Positions 7,386 through 14,823 of a stretch of 30,844 nt of DNA are shown one piece after another. The DNA is from RHKX01 sp964641695 (GTDB taxonomy: Bacteria; Actinomycetota; Thermoleophilia; Solirubrobacterales; 70-9), in assembly GCA_964641695.1 (NCBI GenBank), contig CAZXKG010000022.1:1-30844 (forward strand), read 5' to 3'. The translations under genes and the position numbers were made by a program. Every line of letters begins with the position of its first letter. Position 1 is the first letter of the stretch. Below the pieces are notes generated by a model. That model saw only the letters and a program-made list of their open reading frames with translations. It was not told where the DNA came from and ran no database searches.

Positions 7386-7400
7386 CCCCCGCGGCGGGGG
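7386..7400 (+). terminator. GC hairpin between the glycosidase gene and hisH
   Basis: CCCCC and GGGGG (7386-7390 and 7396-7400) can pair around GCGGC, 21 bp after the glycosidase stop. No T-run follows. It could end the glycosidase transcript just before the hisH promoter; the evidence is the short stem and its position only. Confidence 0.35.
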
Positions 7401-7402
7401 CC

Positions 7403-7408
7403 TAACAT
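7403..7408 (+). promoter_or_regulatory. -10-like element for a leaderless hisH
   Basis: TAACAT ends 7 nt before the GTG start of hisH at 7416, with no Shine-Dalgarno sequence between them. This suggests that hisH-hisA-hisF form a second histidine transcript, separate from the murA-hisB one. Confidence 0.5.
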
Positions 7409-7415
7409 TGGCGGG

Positions 7416-8084
7416 GTGTCCGCACCTGCGCCCGAACTGATCATCGTCGACTACGGGATGGGGAACCTGTTCTCGGCGGCCAAGGCGATCGAGCACGTCG
7501 GCGGACGGGCGACTGTCAGCGCCGACCCCGAAGCGGTCGCGGAGGCCGATGCGATCGTGCTCCCCGGGGTGGGAGCGTTCCCCGAGGCGATGCGCCAGAT
7601 CGGCGTTCGCGGCCTCTGGGAGGCGATCGTCGACACGGCGAACGCCGGCACCCCGCTGCTGGGGATCTGCCTCGGCATGCAGCTGCTGTTCGAGGCCTCC
7701 GACGAGCACGAGGGAGCCGAGGGCCTGGGCCTGATCGAGGGCGTGGTGAGCAAGCTCCGGGCGCCGTTGCTGAAACTTCCGAACATGGGCTGGGCGCCGA
7801 TCCGCATGGAGCGACCCGCGCCCCTGCTCGAGGGCATCGAGGATGGCGAGACCTTCTACTTCGTGCACAGCTTCGCGGCGCGACCCGAGGACGAGGAGCT
7901 GCTGCTCGCCTCCGCCGCCTACGGAGAGCGCTTCGCGGCGATCGTCGGTCGCGGGAACGTCTACGGGGCGCAGTTCCATCCGGAGAAGTCGAGCGCCGGC
8001 GGCCTCCGCCTGCTCGAGAACTTCGTCTCGATCGCCGCCTCCGCCAGGACCGCCGGGCTCGGCAGCGGCGGAGGGGCCGCATGA
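7416..8084 (+). CDS. hisH: Imidazole glycerol phosphate synthase, glutaminase subunit (HisH)
   Basis: HisH releases ammonia from glutamine and passes it to HisF for making imidazole-glycerol phosphate and AICAR. The 222-aa class I amidotransferase shows IVDYGMGNL at the N-terminus, the nucleophile Cys in GICLGMQLLFEAS, NMGWAPI, YFVHSF, and the His-Glu pair in GAQFHPEKSS. The start is GTG at 7416, supported by the fit of SAPAPELIIVDYGMGN to family N-termini. The stop overlaps the hisA start (ATGA). Confidence 0.96.
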   Translation: MSAPAPELIIVDYGMGNLFSAAKAIEHVGGRATVSADPEAVAEADAIVLPGVGAFPEAMRQIGVRGLWEAIVDTANAGTPLLGICLGMQLLFEASDEHEGAEGLGLIEGVVSKLRAPLLKLPNMGWAPIRMERPAPLLEGIEDGETFYFVHSFAARPEDEELLLASAAYGERFAAIVGRGNVYGAQFHPEKSSAGGLRLLENFVSIAASARTAGLGSGGGAA

Positions 8085-8842
8085 GGCTCTTCCCCGCGAT
8101 CGACATCCGCGGCGGACGGGCCGTGCGCCTGCTGCAGGGCGACTACGACCGCGAGACCTCCTACGACGCCGATCCGCTCGATGCGGCGCTTCGCTGGGTC
8201 GAGGGCGGCGCCGACATCCTCCACGTCGTCGACCTCGACGGAGCCCGCTCCGGGCGACCGGGAAACCTGGACGTGGTGCGCCGGATCACCTCGGAGGCGG
8301 GTGTCCCGGTCCAGATGGGCGGCGGACTCCGTGACGAGAAGGCGGTCGAGGATGCGATCGCGGCTGGGGTGTCGCGGGCCGTTCTCGGCACCAGCGCCGT
8401 CCGCGACCCGGACCTGATGGGCGCGCTCTGCGAGCGCTTCGGCGGCGAGCGACTCGTCGCCTCGGTGGACGCCCGCGGCTCGGAGGTCGCCGTCGAAGGC
8501 TGGGAGCAGGGCAGCGGCACGGCGGTCGAGGATGCGATCGCGGCACTTGGTGGCAGGGGGGTCCGCCATTTCGTCTACACGCCCGTGGAGGTGGATGGGA
8601 CCCTCGAGGGTCCCGGGCTCGATCGGCTCGACTCGATCCTCGCCGCGTGCGGGAGATGCGACTCCAGCCTGATCTACTCCGGCGGCGTGGGCACGCTCGC
8701 GGACCTGGGCGCGATCGCGGCGCTCGGGGATCCCCGGATCGAAGGTGTGATCGTCGGCCGCGCCCTCTACGAGAGGCGCTTTACGATCGCTGATGCGATT
8801 TCTGCACTCGAGCCGGCCGCGGCCGGGACGGAGGTGAGCTGA
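8081..8842 (+). CDS. hisA: ProFAR isomerase (HisA)
   Basis: HisA is the TIM-barrel isomerase that converts ProFAR to PRFAR. The 253-aa protein has LFPAIDIRGGRAVRLLQGDYDRE with the first catalytic Asp, LHVVDLDGA, QMGGGLRDE, VASVDARG, FVYTPVEVDGTLEGPG with the second catalytic Asp region, and SGGVGTLADL. Many actinobacteria use one dual HisA/TrpF enzyme (PriA). This sequence cannot settle that, because no trpF is visible in the window. It overlaps both neighbours: ATGA with hisH and TGATG with the small downstream gene. Confidence 0.94.
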   Translation: MRLFPAIDIRGGRAVRLLQGDYDRETSYDADPLDAALRWVEGGADILHVVDLDGARSGRPGNLDVVRRITSEAGVPVQMGGGLRDEKAVEDAIAAGVSRAVLGTSAVRDPDLMGALCERFGGERLVASVDARGSEVAVEGWEQGSGTAVEDAIAALGGRGVRHFVYTPVEVDGTLEGPGLDRLDSILAACGRCDSSLIYSGGVGTLADLGAIAALGDPRIEGVIVGRALYERRFTIADAISALEPAAAGTEVS

Positions 8843-9126
8843 TGGGCCGCTTGACCCGATTGGGAAGCACGGCCGGAAGGTGGTCGACCTGGGGCCGGGT
8901 GATCGCGGCAGCCGAGGTGCTGCTGCTGGTCAAGCATCACGTCGACAACCTCCGCCCGGGTGAGCTCTCCGAGCTCCGCGGCCTGATCGCGAAGTCGAAG
9001 GGCAAGCCCGGCAACCTCTCCGAGAAGGAGCGACGCCGGGTGAAGGAGATCGTCAAGCGGCTCGAGCCCGCGATGTTCGCCCGCGCGGCCGGCACGAAGG
9101 CCGTGCCGTTGGTCCGCAAGAAGTGA
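8842..9126 (+). CDS. Uncharacterised 94-aa basic protein between hisA and hisF
   Basis: I do not recognise this protein. It is 94 aa, rich in Lys and Arg, and seems mostly helical, with a mildly hydrophobic stretch WGRVIAAAEVLLLVKHHV and a charged second half containing SEKERRRVKEIVKRLEP. It has no Cys and no signal peptide. Its ATG shares a base with the hisA stop (TGATG) and hisF follows closely, so it is almost certainly translated with the histidine genes. GC-biased codon use like its neighbours supports real coding. A structural or regulatory partner of HisA or HisF is possible but unproven. Confidence 0.75.
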   Translation: MGRLTRLGSTAGRWSTWGRVIAAAEVLLLVKHHVDNLRPGELSELRGLIAKSKGKPGNLSEKERRRVKEIVKRLEPAMFARAAGTKAVPLVRKK

Positions 9127-9154
9127 GATGCCGAGCGGAAGTGAGTCGAACGCC

Positions 9155-9931
9155 GTGGCGCTGAAGCGAGTGATCCCCTGCCTCGACGTCGATCGGGGAC
9201 GGGTCGTCAAGGGCACCAACTTCGTCGACATCCGCGACGCCGGCGATCCGGCCGAGCTCGCGGCGCGCTACGACGCCGAGGGTGCCGACGAGATCGTCTT
9301 CCTCGACATCACGGCCTCCCACGAGGGGCGGGACACGATCGTCGAGCTCGCTCGGAAGGCCGCCGGCGAGGTCTTCGTCCCGTTCACGATCGGCGGCGGG
9401 ATCCGCTCCGTCGCCGATGCCCGGGCCGTGCTCGACGCCGGCGCCGACAAGGTCGGCATCAACTCCGCGGCGCTCGCTCGTCCCGGTCTCATCGACGAGC
9501 TCGCCCGGGTGTTCGGCGCCCAGTGCGTGGTCGTCGCCATCGACGCCAAGCGCAACCCCGAGCGCGAGAGCTGGGACGTCTACGTCGCCGGTGGCCGCAC
9601 GCTGGTCGAAGGCCGCGACGCCGTCGAGTGGGCGACCGAGGCGGCGCAGCGGGGAGCGGGGGAGATCCTGCTCACGAGCATGGATCGCGACGGGACGAAC
9701 GAGGGCTACGACATCGAGCTCACCCGTGCCGTCAGCGATGCCGTCCGCGTCCCCGTGATCGCCTCCGGCGGCGTCGGCGAGCTCGAGCATCTGATCGAGG
9801 GAGTCGTCGAGGGCGGTGCGGACGCCGTGCTCAGCGCCTCTATCTTCCACTACGGCAAGCACACCGTGGGGGAGGCGAAGGAGGCGATGGCAGCCGCAGG
9901 GATCCCGGTCAGGATCCCTCGCAGCGGCTAA
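9155..9931 (+). CDS. hisF: Imidazole glycerol phosphate synthase, cyclase subunit (HisF)
   Basis: HisF uses ammonia from HisH to convert PRFAR into imidazole-glycerol phosphate and AICAR. The TIM-barrel shows RVIPCLDVDRGRVVKG with the catalytic Asp, ELVFLDITAS-like strand-2 sequence (EIVFLDITAS), PFTIGGGIRS, GADKVGINSAA, VVVAIDAKRN, and LLTSMDRDGTNEGYD with the second catalytic Asp. I chose GTG 9155 (258 aa) because family members start just before this point and GGAAGTGAG lies 9 nt upstream. The in-frame ATG at 9128 would add nine residues and is the alternative. The stop codon overlaps the stop of the convergent beta-propeller gene by 4 bp. Confidence 0.95.
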   Translation: MALKRVIPCLDVDRGRVVKGTNFVDIRDAGDPAELAARYDAEGADEIVFLDITASHEGRDTIVELARKAAGEVFVPFTIGGGIRSVADARAVLDAGADKVGINSAALARPGLIDELARVFGAQCVVVAIDAKRNPERESWDVYVAGGRTLVEGRDAVEWATEAAQRGAGEILLTSMDRDGTNEGYDIELTRAVSDAVRVPVIASGGVGELEHLIEGVVEGGADAVLSASIFHYGKHTVGEAKEAMAAAGIPVRIPRSG

Positions 9932-11430
9932 TCATCGGGCTGTCGTGGGGCGGCCGATCCCTGGCCCTGGGCCGATCCCTGGCCCTGGGCCGATCCCTGG
10001 CCCTGGGCCGATCCCTGACCCTGGGCTGAGCCGGTGCCATCCTGCTGCTTGCTCGCCCGCTCGCGAAGCTGCTTGGTGATCCGCCGCCGCTCGCCGGGCG
10101 GGATGATCCCGCGCTGTCCCTTCTTCCGCTTGAACCCGAGCCCACCGGTGTGGAAGGGATCGAAGCGGGTGACGGTGACGCCGCCGGTGAGGAAGATCGA
10201 CTGACCGTCGGAGACCACCGGTCCGTACTCGCCGTCGTCGTACTTGAACACCCTGCGGCCGCTGTCGAGGTCGAAGCCGATCGTCGCGTTGCCGCTGAAG
10301 GTCGACATGTAGAAGACGTCGCCTACCACCGTCGCCGGCCCGCTCACCTGGCCACCCGCGCGTTCCCTCCAGCGCAGCTTGCCGTTCTTGGCGTCGACCG
10401 CGTAGGCGGATGCGTCGTGGGAGCCGAAGTAGACCGTCGGCGCGGTGCCCTTGGTGTCGGCCGCCGCGATCCCCGAGTAGACGTAGTTGCCGGCCGAGAA
10501 GGTCCACGCGACCTCGCCGGTGTCGGCGTCGAAGCTGTAGACCCTGTTGTCGACGTTGCCGGCGTAGACCCTGCCGAAGGCGATCGCCGCCGTCGAGTAG
10601 AAGCGCCCGGACTGCCCGAGGCCGACCCCGAGGTCGCTGACCTGCCAGACGGGATGGCCGTCGCTGGCTCGCAGGGCGTTCATCTGCCCGCCGTAGTCGC
10701 CGAAGAAGAGGACTCCGTCCCGCAGGGCCGGCGCCGCCTTGACCGACCCGGCGACGCTCTGCTGCCAGATCGTCTCGCCGTCCTTGGTCCGCAGCGCGTA
10801 GAAGTTGCCGCCCTCGTCCCCGAAGTACATGCGGCCGCGGACCACCAGCGGCGAGGACTCGGCCCGGTTGGGGAGCGATTTGCGCCAGAGCACCTTCCCG
10901 TCACGCGCCCGGACCGCCACCGCCTGCTGCGGGGAGAGGCTGACGCTGTAAAGAACGCCCTTGTCGTAAGCCGGGGATGAGGCGTTCAGCGATCCGTGTT
11001 GCTTCTTCCACAGCACCTTGCCGGTGCGCGCGTCGAGCGCGACGTAGAAGCCGTCGTTGTCGATGAAGTAGAGCCGGTTGTCGACGACGATCGGCGGGAA
11101 CTCGATGAGCTCGTCGCCGCTGTACTTCCAGATCCTCTGAAACGGAGGCTTGACGTGCTGGGCGTCGAGGAACTTGCTGCGCCCGACGTCGTAGCCGAAC
11201 CGGGGCCAGTCGACCCGGCGCTTCTCCGGTGGTTTGCTGCGCTGCTTGTCCTCCTTGCCGACCCCCTCCGCGAGGTTGAACTCCGCATCCGGGTTGCTGA
11301 TGTCGCCGGGGCGCTTGACCAGCGCGCCGGCCGCCGCGGCCAGGGTGACGACGAGCGCCACGGTGGCGCCGAGGAGGACGAGGCGCTCCGCTCCCGTCAT
11401 CGAGCTCCAGATGGCCTTGATTCGCGTCAT
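9928..11430 (-). CDS. Membrane-anchored PQQ-type beta-propeller protein
   Basis: This 500-aa protein has one N-terminal membrane segment (about residues 18-38 from the chosen start) followed by an outside-facing WD40/PQQ-like propeller. The propeller blades show the repeated pattern of a GxVLW or GKxxW turn followed by SSP or AAP and VYFG: TGKVLWKK, DGKVLWRKS, DGETIWQQ, DGHPVWQV, TGEVAWTF, NGKLRWRE. This is the pattern of PQQ-binding-like or BamB-like repeats; cofactor binding is not shown. After the propeller comes a basic stretch and four SAQGQG repeats encoded by an 18-bp tandem repeat. The ATG at 11430 is preferred; ATG 11445 and GTG 11454 are possible. It may be a scaffold or surface sensor. 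Confidence 0.82.
   Translation of the reverse strand: MTRIKAIWSSMTGAERLVLLGATVALVVTLAAAAGALVKRPGDISNPDAEFNLAEGVGKEDKQRSKPPEKRRVDWPRFGYDVGRSKFLDAQHVKPPFQRIWKYSGDELIEFPPIVVDNRLYFIDNDGFYVALDARTGKVLWKKQHGSLNASSPAYDKGVLYSVSLSPQQAVAVRARDGKVLWRKSLPNRAESSPLVVRGRMYFGDEGGNFYALRTKDGETIWQQSVAGSVKAAPALRDGVLFFGDYGGQMNALRASDGHPVWQVSDLGVGLGQSGRFYSTAAIAFGRVYAGNVDNRVYSFDADTGEVAWTFSAGNYVYSGIAAADTKGTAPTVYFGSHDASAYAVDAKNGKLRWRERAGGQVSGPATVVGDVFYMSTFSGNATIGFDLDSGRRVFKYDDGEYGPVVSDGQSIFLTGGVTVTRFDPFHTGGLGFKRKKGQRGIIPPGERRRITKQLRERASKQQDGTGSAQGQGSAQGQGSAQGQGSAQGQGSAAPRQPDD
9954..10025. repeat. Four 18-bp tandem repeats
   Basis: The unit CCGATCCCTGGCCCTGGG repeats four times without gaps (9954-9971, 9972-9989, 9990-10007, 10008-10025). 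The first three are identical and the fourth has one G-to-A change. The unit is a multiple of three and codes on the minus strand for SAQGQG at the C-terminus of the propeller protein, so copy-number changes would keep the frame. Confidence 0.97.
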
Positions 11431-11440
11431 CGACAAAGCA

Positions 11441-11449
11441 AGCATGCTA
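11441..11449. promoter_or_regulatory. Possible bidirectional promoter core, propeller gene/cca
   Basis: The divergent starts at 11430 (minus) and 11457 (plus) are only 26 bp apart, and between them lies the palindrome AGCATGCT (11441-11448). Rightward, CATGCT (11443-11448) ends 8 nt before the ATG at 11457. Leftward, TAGCAT (11449-11444) could drive the propeller gene. Both keep the A2 and T6 of a -10 box. No -35 box is clear. Confidence 0.35.
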
Positions 11450-11456
11450 CGCACCC

Positions 11457-12599
11457 ATGTCGACTGACCAGGTGAGCACTGCCGCGATCGACGCCCTCCC
11501 GCTGGGCAGGCTGGCGATCGCGCTGGCGGATACCGGCGCCTGGCTGGTCGGCGGGGCGACGCGCTCGATCTTCGGCGCCGAGCCGCTAGCCGGCGACGAC
11601 ATCGACATCGCCGTCGAAGGCGATCTCGAGACGATCCTCGCGCAGTTGCGCGGGCAGGGGTTCGAGCCGCGCAGGCACGAGCGGTTCGGGACGGCGAGCG
11701 TCGAGGGCGAGGACGGGGTCCGCGTCGACCTCGCCCAGGCCAGGTCGGAGCGATACGAGCGCCCAGGGGCCCTGCCGACCGTCGAGCGCTCCTCGATCGA
11801 CGAGGACCTGGCCAGGCGCGACTTCTCGATCAACGCGATCGCCATCAGCCTCGACCCGCCGCATCGCGTGCTCGATCCGTTCGCAGGACGGCTCGACCTC
11901 CGCGAGGGGATCCTGCGCGTCCTCCACCGCCGCTCGTTCGCCGACGACCCGACGCGCGCGATCCGCGCCGCGCGCTACGCGGCGAGGCTCCGGCTGCGTC
12001 TCGACCCGGGGACGGACGCGCTGATCCGCTCGACCGACTTCAGCTCGATCAGCGCCGACCGGCGCGACGCCGAGCTGCGACGCCTCGCCCGCGAGCCCGA
12101 GCCGGCGGGCGGGTTCCGCCTGCTCGAGGAGTGGGGGCTGCTGCGCTGCTCGTCGCGGGATCTCGAGCTGATCGACGCCGTCGTCCGCGAGTCTCGCGAC
12201 CGGGCCTGGGAAGGCCTCGATCCCGAGGAGCGGGCCGAAGCGGTCATCCTCGCCTCCGGGCACGGCGCCGCCGAGAGCCGCTCGCGGTCCCTCGCGGTAG
12301 CGAGCGAGCGGCCCCGCTCGCCATCGGCGGGCGAGCGCCTCGCCTCCGGCCTGAGCGAGGCGGAGCTGCTGCTCGCCGCCGCGGCCGGCGCCGCGTGGAT
12401 CCGCGACTACGTCTCTCGCTGGCGGAAGCTCTCGCTGGCGATCTCCGGCACCGATCTGATCGACGCCGGGATCCCCAGCGGTCCGGCGATCGGCGCGGGC
12501 CTCGCGGAAGCGCGTCGCCGCCTGCTCGACGGGGAGCTCGACGGCGATCGCGAGGGTCAGCTCCGGGTCGCGCTCGAGGTTGCCGGCGCCGCCGGCTGA
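11457..12599 (+). CDS. CCA-adding enzyme / poly(A) polymerase family nucleotidyltransferase
   Basis: The 380-aa protein is a class II nucleotidyltransferase, most likely tRNA CCA-adding enzyme. Motifs run in family order: WLVGGATRSIFG (29-40), the metal-binding DDIDIAVEGD with Asp48 and Asp50, RRDFSINAIAI at about 120-130, DPFAGRLDL, and RVLHRRSFADDPTRAIRAARYAARL for nucleotide selection. A C-terminal segment with SLAISGTDLIDAGIPSGPAIG resembles the family tail. No HD phosphohydrolase domain is seen. Between the two lies an Arg/Ser-rich stretch (about 275-300) encoded by palindrome-rich DNA, perhaps a linker insertion. Sequence alone does not tell a CCA enzyme from a poly(A) polymerase. Confidence 0.85.
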   Translation: MSTDQVSTAAIDALPLGRLAIALADTGAWLVGGATRSIFGAEPLAGDDIDIAVEGDLETILAQLRGQGFEPRRHERFGTASVEGEDGVRVDLAQARSERYERPGALPTVERSSIDEDLARRDFSINAIAISLDPPHRVLDPFAGRLDLREGILRVLHRRSFADDPTRAIRAARYAARLRLRLDPGTDALIRSTDFSSISADRRDAELRRLAREPEPAGGFRLLEEWGLLRCSSRDLELIDAVVRESRDRAWEGLDPEERAEAVILASGHGAAESRSRSLAVASERPRSPSAGERLASGLSEAELLLAAAAGAAWIRDYVSRWRKLSLAISGTDLIDAGIPSGPAIGAGLAEARRRLLDGELDGDREGQLRVALEVAGAAG

Positions 12600-12630
12600 C
12601 CCGCGGGTGAGGATCTGGGATCTTCCCTGC

Positions 12631-13386
12631 ATGGACGGATTCAGATGGAGCGAGCACGATCGGGTGCGCTGGCTGGAGGCCGAGCTCCCCGGCGGGCGGG
12701 CCGCGTTCACGTCCCGCCTGGGCGGGATCGGCAAGCCCCCGTTCGACTCGCTCAACCTCGGCGCCGGCGCCGGTGACGATCCCGGGGCCGTCCGCGAGAA
12801 CCGCCGGCGTCTCGTCGAGGCACTCGATCTCGACCCCGACCGCATCGGCTTCGCACACCAGGTCCACGGCAAGGCTCTCCTCGCTCCCGAGCAGTCGATG
12901 GGCCGCTGGCAGGCCGCCCGGCCGGGTGCCGTGCCGGAGGGAGACGGCCAGGTGATCCGCGAGCGCGGGCAGGCGGGGCTGGTCTTCGTCGCCGACTGCG
13001 TCCCGATCGTGCTCAGCGGCCCTCGCGGGGTGGCGGTCCTGCACGGGGGCTGGCGGGGATTGGCCGCCGGGATCGCCGCCGAGGGCGTGGCCTCGGTCGA
13101 GGCGACGGCGGCCGCGGTCGGTCCCTCGATCGGCCCCTGTTGCTACGAGGTCGGCGACGATGTGCTCGCGGCGTTCACCGGGCTCGGTCCCGGCGTGGCC
13201 GAGGGGCGGATGCTGAACCTGTGGGCGGTGGCCGACGCGCTGCTGCGGCGCGCCGGCGTCGCGGAGGTCGCCTGCGCGCGGCTCTGCACCCGCTGCAACC
13301 CCGAGCTCTTCTTCTCACACCGGGGCCAGGGTCCGAGGACCGGGCGGCAGGCGGGGATCGGCTGGATCGAGGACTCCGATGGTTGA
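12631..13386 (+). CDS. pgeF: Purine nucleoside phosphorylase / multicopper-fold YfiH family (PgeF)
   Basis: This is the YfiH/LACC1 family, shown in other bacteria to edit peptidoglycan precursors and to act on purine nucleosides. The 251-aa protein has FTSRLGG, LNLG with the following GDD, and the metal-binding triad His79 (HQVHG), Cys123 (ADCVPI) and His138 (LHGGWRGL). GPSIGPCCYEVG and LCTRCNPELFFSHR follow. The ATG at 12631 is chosen although its ribosome binding site is weak; an in-frame GTG at 12607 is an alternative. It overlaps yggS by 8 bp. Position just before yggS and sepF is usual for the division-gene region of Gram-positives. Confidence 0.9.
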   Translation: MDGFRWSEHDRVRWLEAELPGGRAAFTSRLGGIGKPPFDSLNLGAGAGDDPGAVRENRRRLVEALDLDPDRIGFAHQVHGKALLAPEQSMGRWQAARPGAVPEGDGQVIRERGQAGLVFVADCVPIVLSGPRGVAVLHGGWRGLAAGIAAEGVASVEATAAAVGPSIGPCCYEVGDDVLAAFTGLGPGVAEGRMLNLWAVADALLRRAGVAEVACARLCTRCNPELFFSHRGQGPRTGRQAGIGWIEDSDG

Positions 13387-14029
13387 GCCGTTCCGCGATC
13401 TCGACCCGAGCGTGATCGCCGCGAACCTCGCTGGCGTCCGCGCCGCCGCGGGAGAGGGCGTGGAGGTTCTCGCAGCCTGCAAGTACGTGCCGAACGAGGA
13501 GATGGGCGCGCTGCGCGACGGCGGGATCACGCTCGTCGGCGAGAACCGGCTCAACGACCTCGAGGACAAGCACGCGCGATGGGGTGCCGACTTCACCTGG
13601 GACTTCATCGGCAACCTGCAGAGCCGGAAGGTCCGTGACGTCGTGCCCCTGGTCCGGCTCGTCCACTCCGTCTACAGCGACAGCGTGATCGCGGCGCTCG
13701 GCAAGCACGGCGATCCCTCGCAGGAGGTCCTGATCCAGGTCAACGTCGCCGGCGAGGAGGGGAAGGGAGGGGTGGATCCCGATGACTTGGGCGCGGTGAT
13801 CGAGCGCTGCCCGGTGCGTGTGGTCGGGCTCTCGACGATGCCACCGTTCACCGCCGACCCCGAGGCCTCGCGTCGGCATTTCGCCCGCCTCGCCGAGCTC
13901 GCGGCAGCCCACGATCTCCCGCGGCTTTCGATGGGTACCAGCCAGGACTGGCGCGTCGCCCTCGAGGAGGGAGCGACGACGATCAGGCTCGGCAGCTCGC
14001 TGTTGCGCCCGCACGGGATCGCAAGCTGA
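13379..14029 (+). CDS. PLP homeostasis protein, YggS/PLPBP family
   Basis: The 216-aa protein belongs to the pyridoxal-phosphate-binding YggS/YlmE/PROSC family, which keeps vitamin B6 and amino-acid pools in balance and has no known catalytic activity. It shows the PLP lysine Lys35 in LAACKYVP, GENRLNDL, WDFIGNLQSRK, VHSVYSD, LIQVNVAGEEGKGG, GLSTMPPF, and the phosphate-binding LSMGTSQDW and TIRLGSSLL. Its start lies inside pgeF (8-bp overlap), so the two are translationally coupled. It is close to sepF and proC, as in many Firmicutes and actinobacteria. Confidence 0.95.
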   Translation: MVEPFRDLDPSVIAANLAGVRAAAGEGVEVLAACKYVPNEEMGALRDGGITLVGENRLNDLEDKHARWGADFTWDFIGNLQSRKVRDVVPLVRLVHSVYSDSVIAALGKHGDPSQEVLIQVNVAGEEGKGGVDPDDLGAVIERCPVRVVGLSTMPPFTADPEASRRHFARLAELAAAHDLPRLSMGTSQDWRVALEEGATTIRLGSSLLRPHGIAS

Positions 14030-14144
14030 CCCGGGTGACGATCGCTGGAGGTCCGGGAACCGCCGATGGTGGGGCGCGGGAAGCGCGGTGACAACCGTCG
14101 CTCACGAGCCGACGAGGACTACGAGTCGGCGGCTCCGAGTCCGT

Positions 14145-14189
14145 CATACTCGGCAGGAGAACCGCCGTCCGGGACGAATGACCGGGGAG
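14145..14189 (+). promoter_or_regulatory. sepF -10-like box and ribosome binding site
   Basis: CATACT at 14145-14150 is a plausible -10 in the 167-bp gap after yggS. A strong GGGGAGA at 14183-14189 sits 7 nt before the ATG of sepF. Unlike several neighbours, this gene has a conventional leader of about 40 nt. The rest of the gap shows nothing I can name. Confidence 0.4.
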
Positions 14190-14196
14190 ATCCAGC

Positions 14197-14754
14197 ATGG
14201 CTGTACGCGATACATGGCACAAAGCGCTCGTCTACTTCGGTCTCGCCGAGGACCCCGACTACCGGTATGAGGACGACTACGACCCCTACGACCCCGACAC
14301 CGTCAGCGACGAGGCCGTCGGGCAGGCACCGCGCCGCTCGCGTGCCGCGACGCCGCCGCCCTCGAACGTCCGCCGGCTCCGTCGCGACGACCCGGGGTCC
14401 GAGATCGACGACATCTTCGCCGACGAGGGGCCGCCTCGCCGCCGCAACCTGCGCCCGGTCTCAGACGCCGGTGCCGACGTCCAGGTCCACTTCGTCACCC
14501 CCAGGAACTTCAACGACGCCCAGGAGGTGGCCGACCGCTTCAAGCGGAGTGTCCCGGTCATCCTCAACCTGCAGTCGACCAGCGCCGACCTCTCCAAGCG
14601 CCTGATCGACTTCAGCTCCGGCCTCACCTACGCCCTCGACGGCGGCATGCAGAAGATCGCCGACAAGACCTTCATGCTCACCCCCGCCAACGTCGAGGTC
14701 TCGGCCGAGGAGAAGGCCAGGATCGTGGAGAAGGGTTTCTTCAACCAGTCCTGA
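14197..14754 (+). CDS. sepF: Cell division protein SepF
   Basis: SepF is a cytoplasmic, membrane-associated protein that bundles FtsZ filaments and ties them to the membrane; in actinobacteria it is the main FtsZ anchor. The 185-aa protein has a short N-terminal segment (AVRDTWHKALVYFGLAEDPDY) that could form the membrane-binding helix. An acidic and Arg-rich linker follows at about residues 27-88. The conserved C-terminal domain runs from about 95 to 180, with VTPRNFNDAQEVADRFK, PVILNLQSTSADLSKRLIDF, GLTYALDGGMQKIADKTFML and the end at EKGFFNQS. The start is set by a strong ribosome binding site. Confidence 0.96.
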   Translation: MAVRDTWHKALVYFGLAEDPDYRYEDDYDPYDPDTVSDEAVGQAPRRSRAATPPPSNVRRLRRDDPGSEIDDIFADEGPPRRRNLRPVSDAGADVQVHFVTPRNFNDAQEVADRFKRSVPVILNLQSTSADLSKRLIDFSSGLTYALDGGMQKIADKTFMLTPANVEVSAEEKARIVEKGFFNQS

Positions 14755-14809
14755 CGGCCTGTGAGGCGCCGGCTCGCGCTCCTCGTCGGTTGTCGGGGTC
14801 GTTGCTCAA

Positions 14810-14815
14810 TAAGCT
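14810..14815 (+). promoter_or_regulatory. -10-like element for a leaderless proC
   Basis: TAAGCT ends 8 nt before the ATG at 14824. No Shine-Dalgarno sequence is present. A TTGTCG at 14790-14795 is too close (14 bp) to be a good -35. Confidence 0.45.
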
Positions 14816-14823
14816 GCCGCCTG

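Noticed and set aside
8081..8842. Calling hisA the dual-function PriA
   Set aside because: No residue pattern I could judge separates it from HisA, and no trp genes are in view.
10150..10980. Plus-strand open frame opposite the propeller gene
   Set aside because: Arg/Val/Asp-rich antisense shadow; the minus-strand frame has regular propeller repeats.
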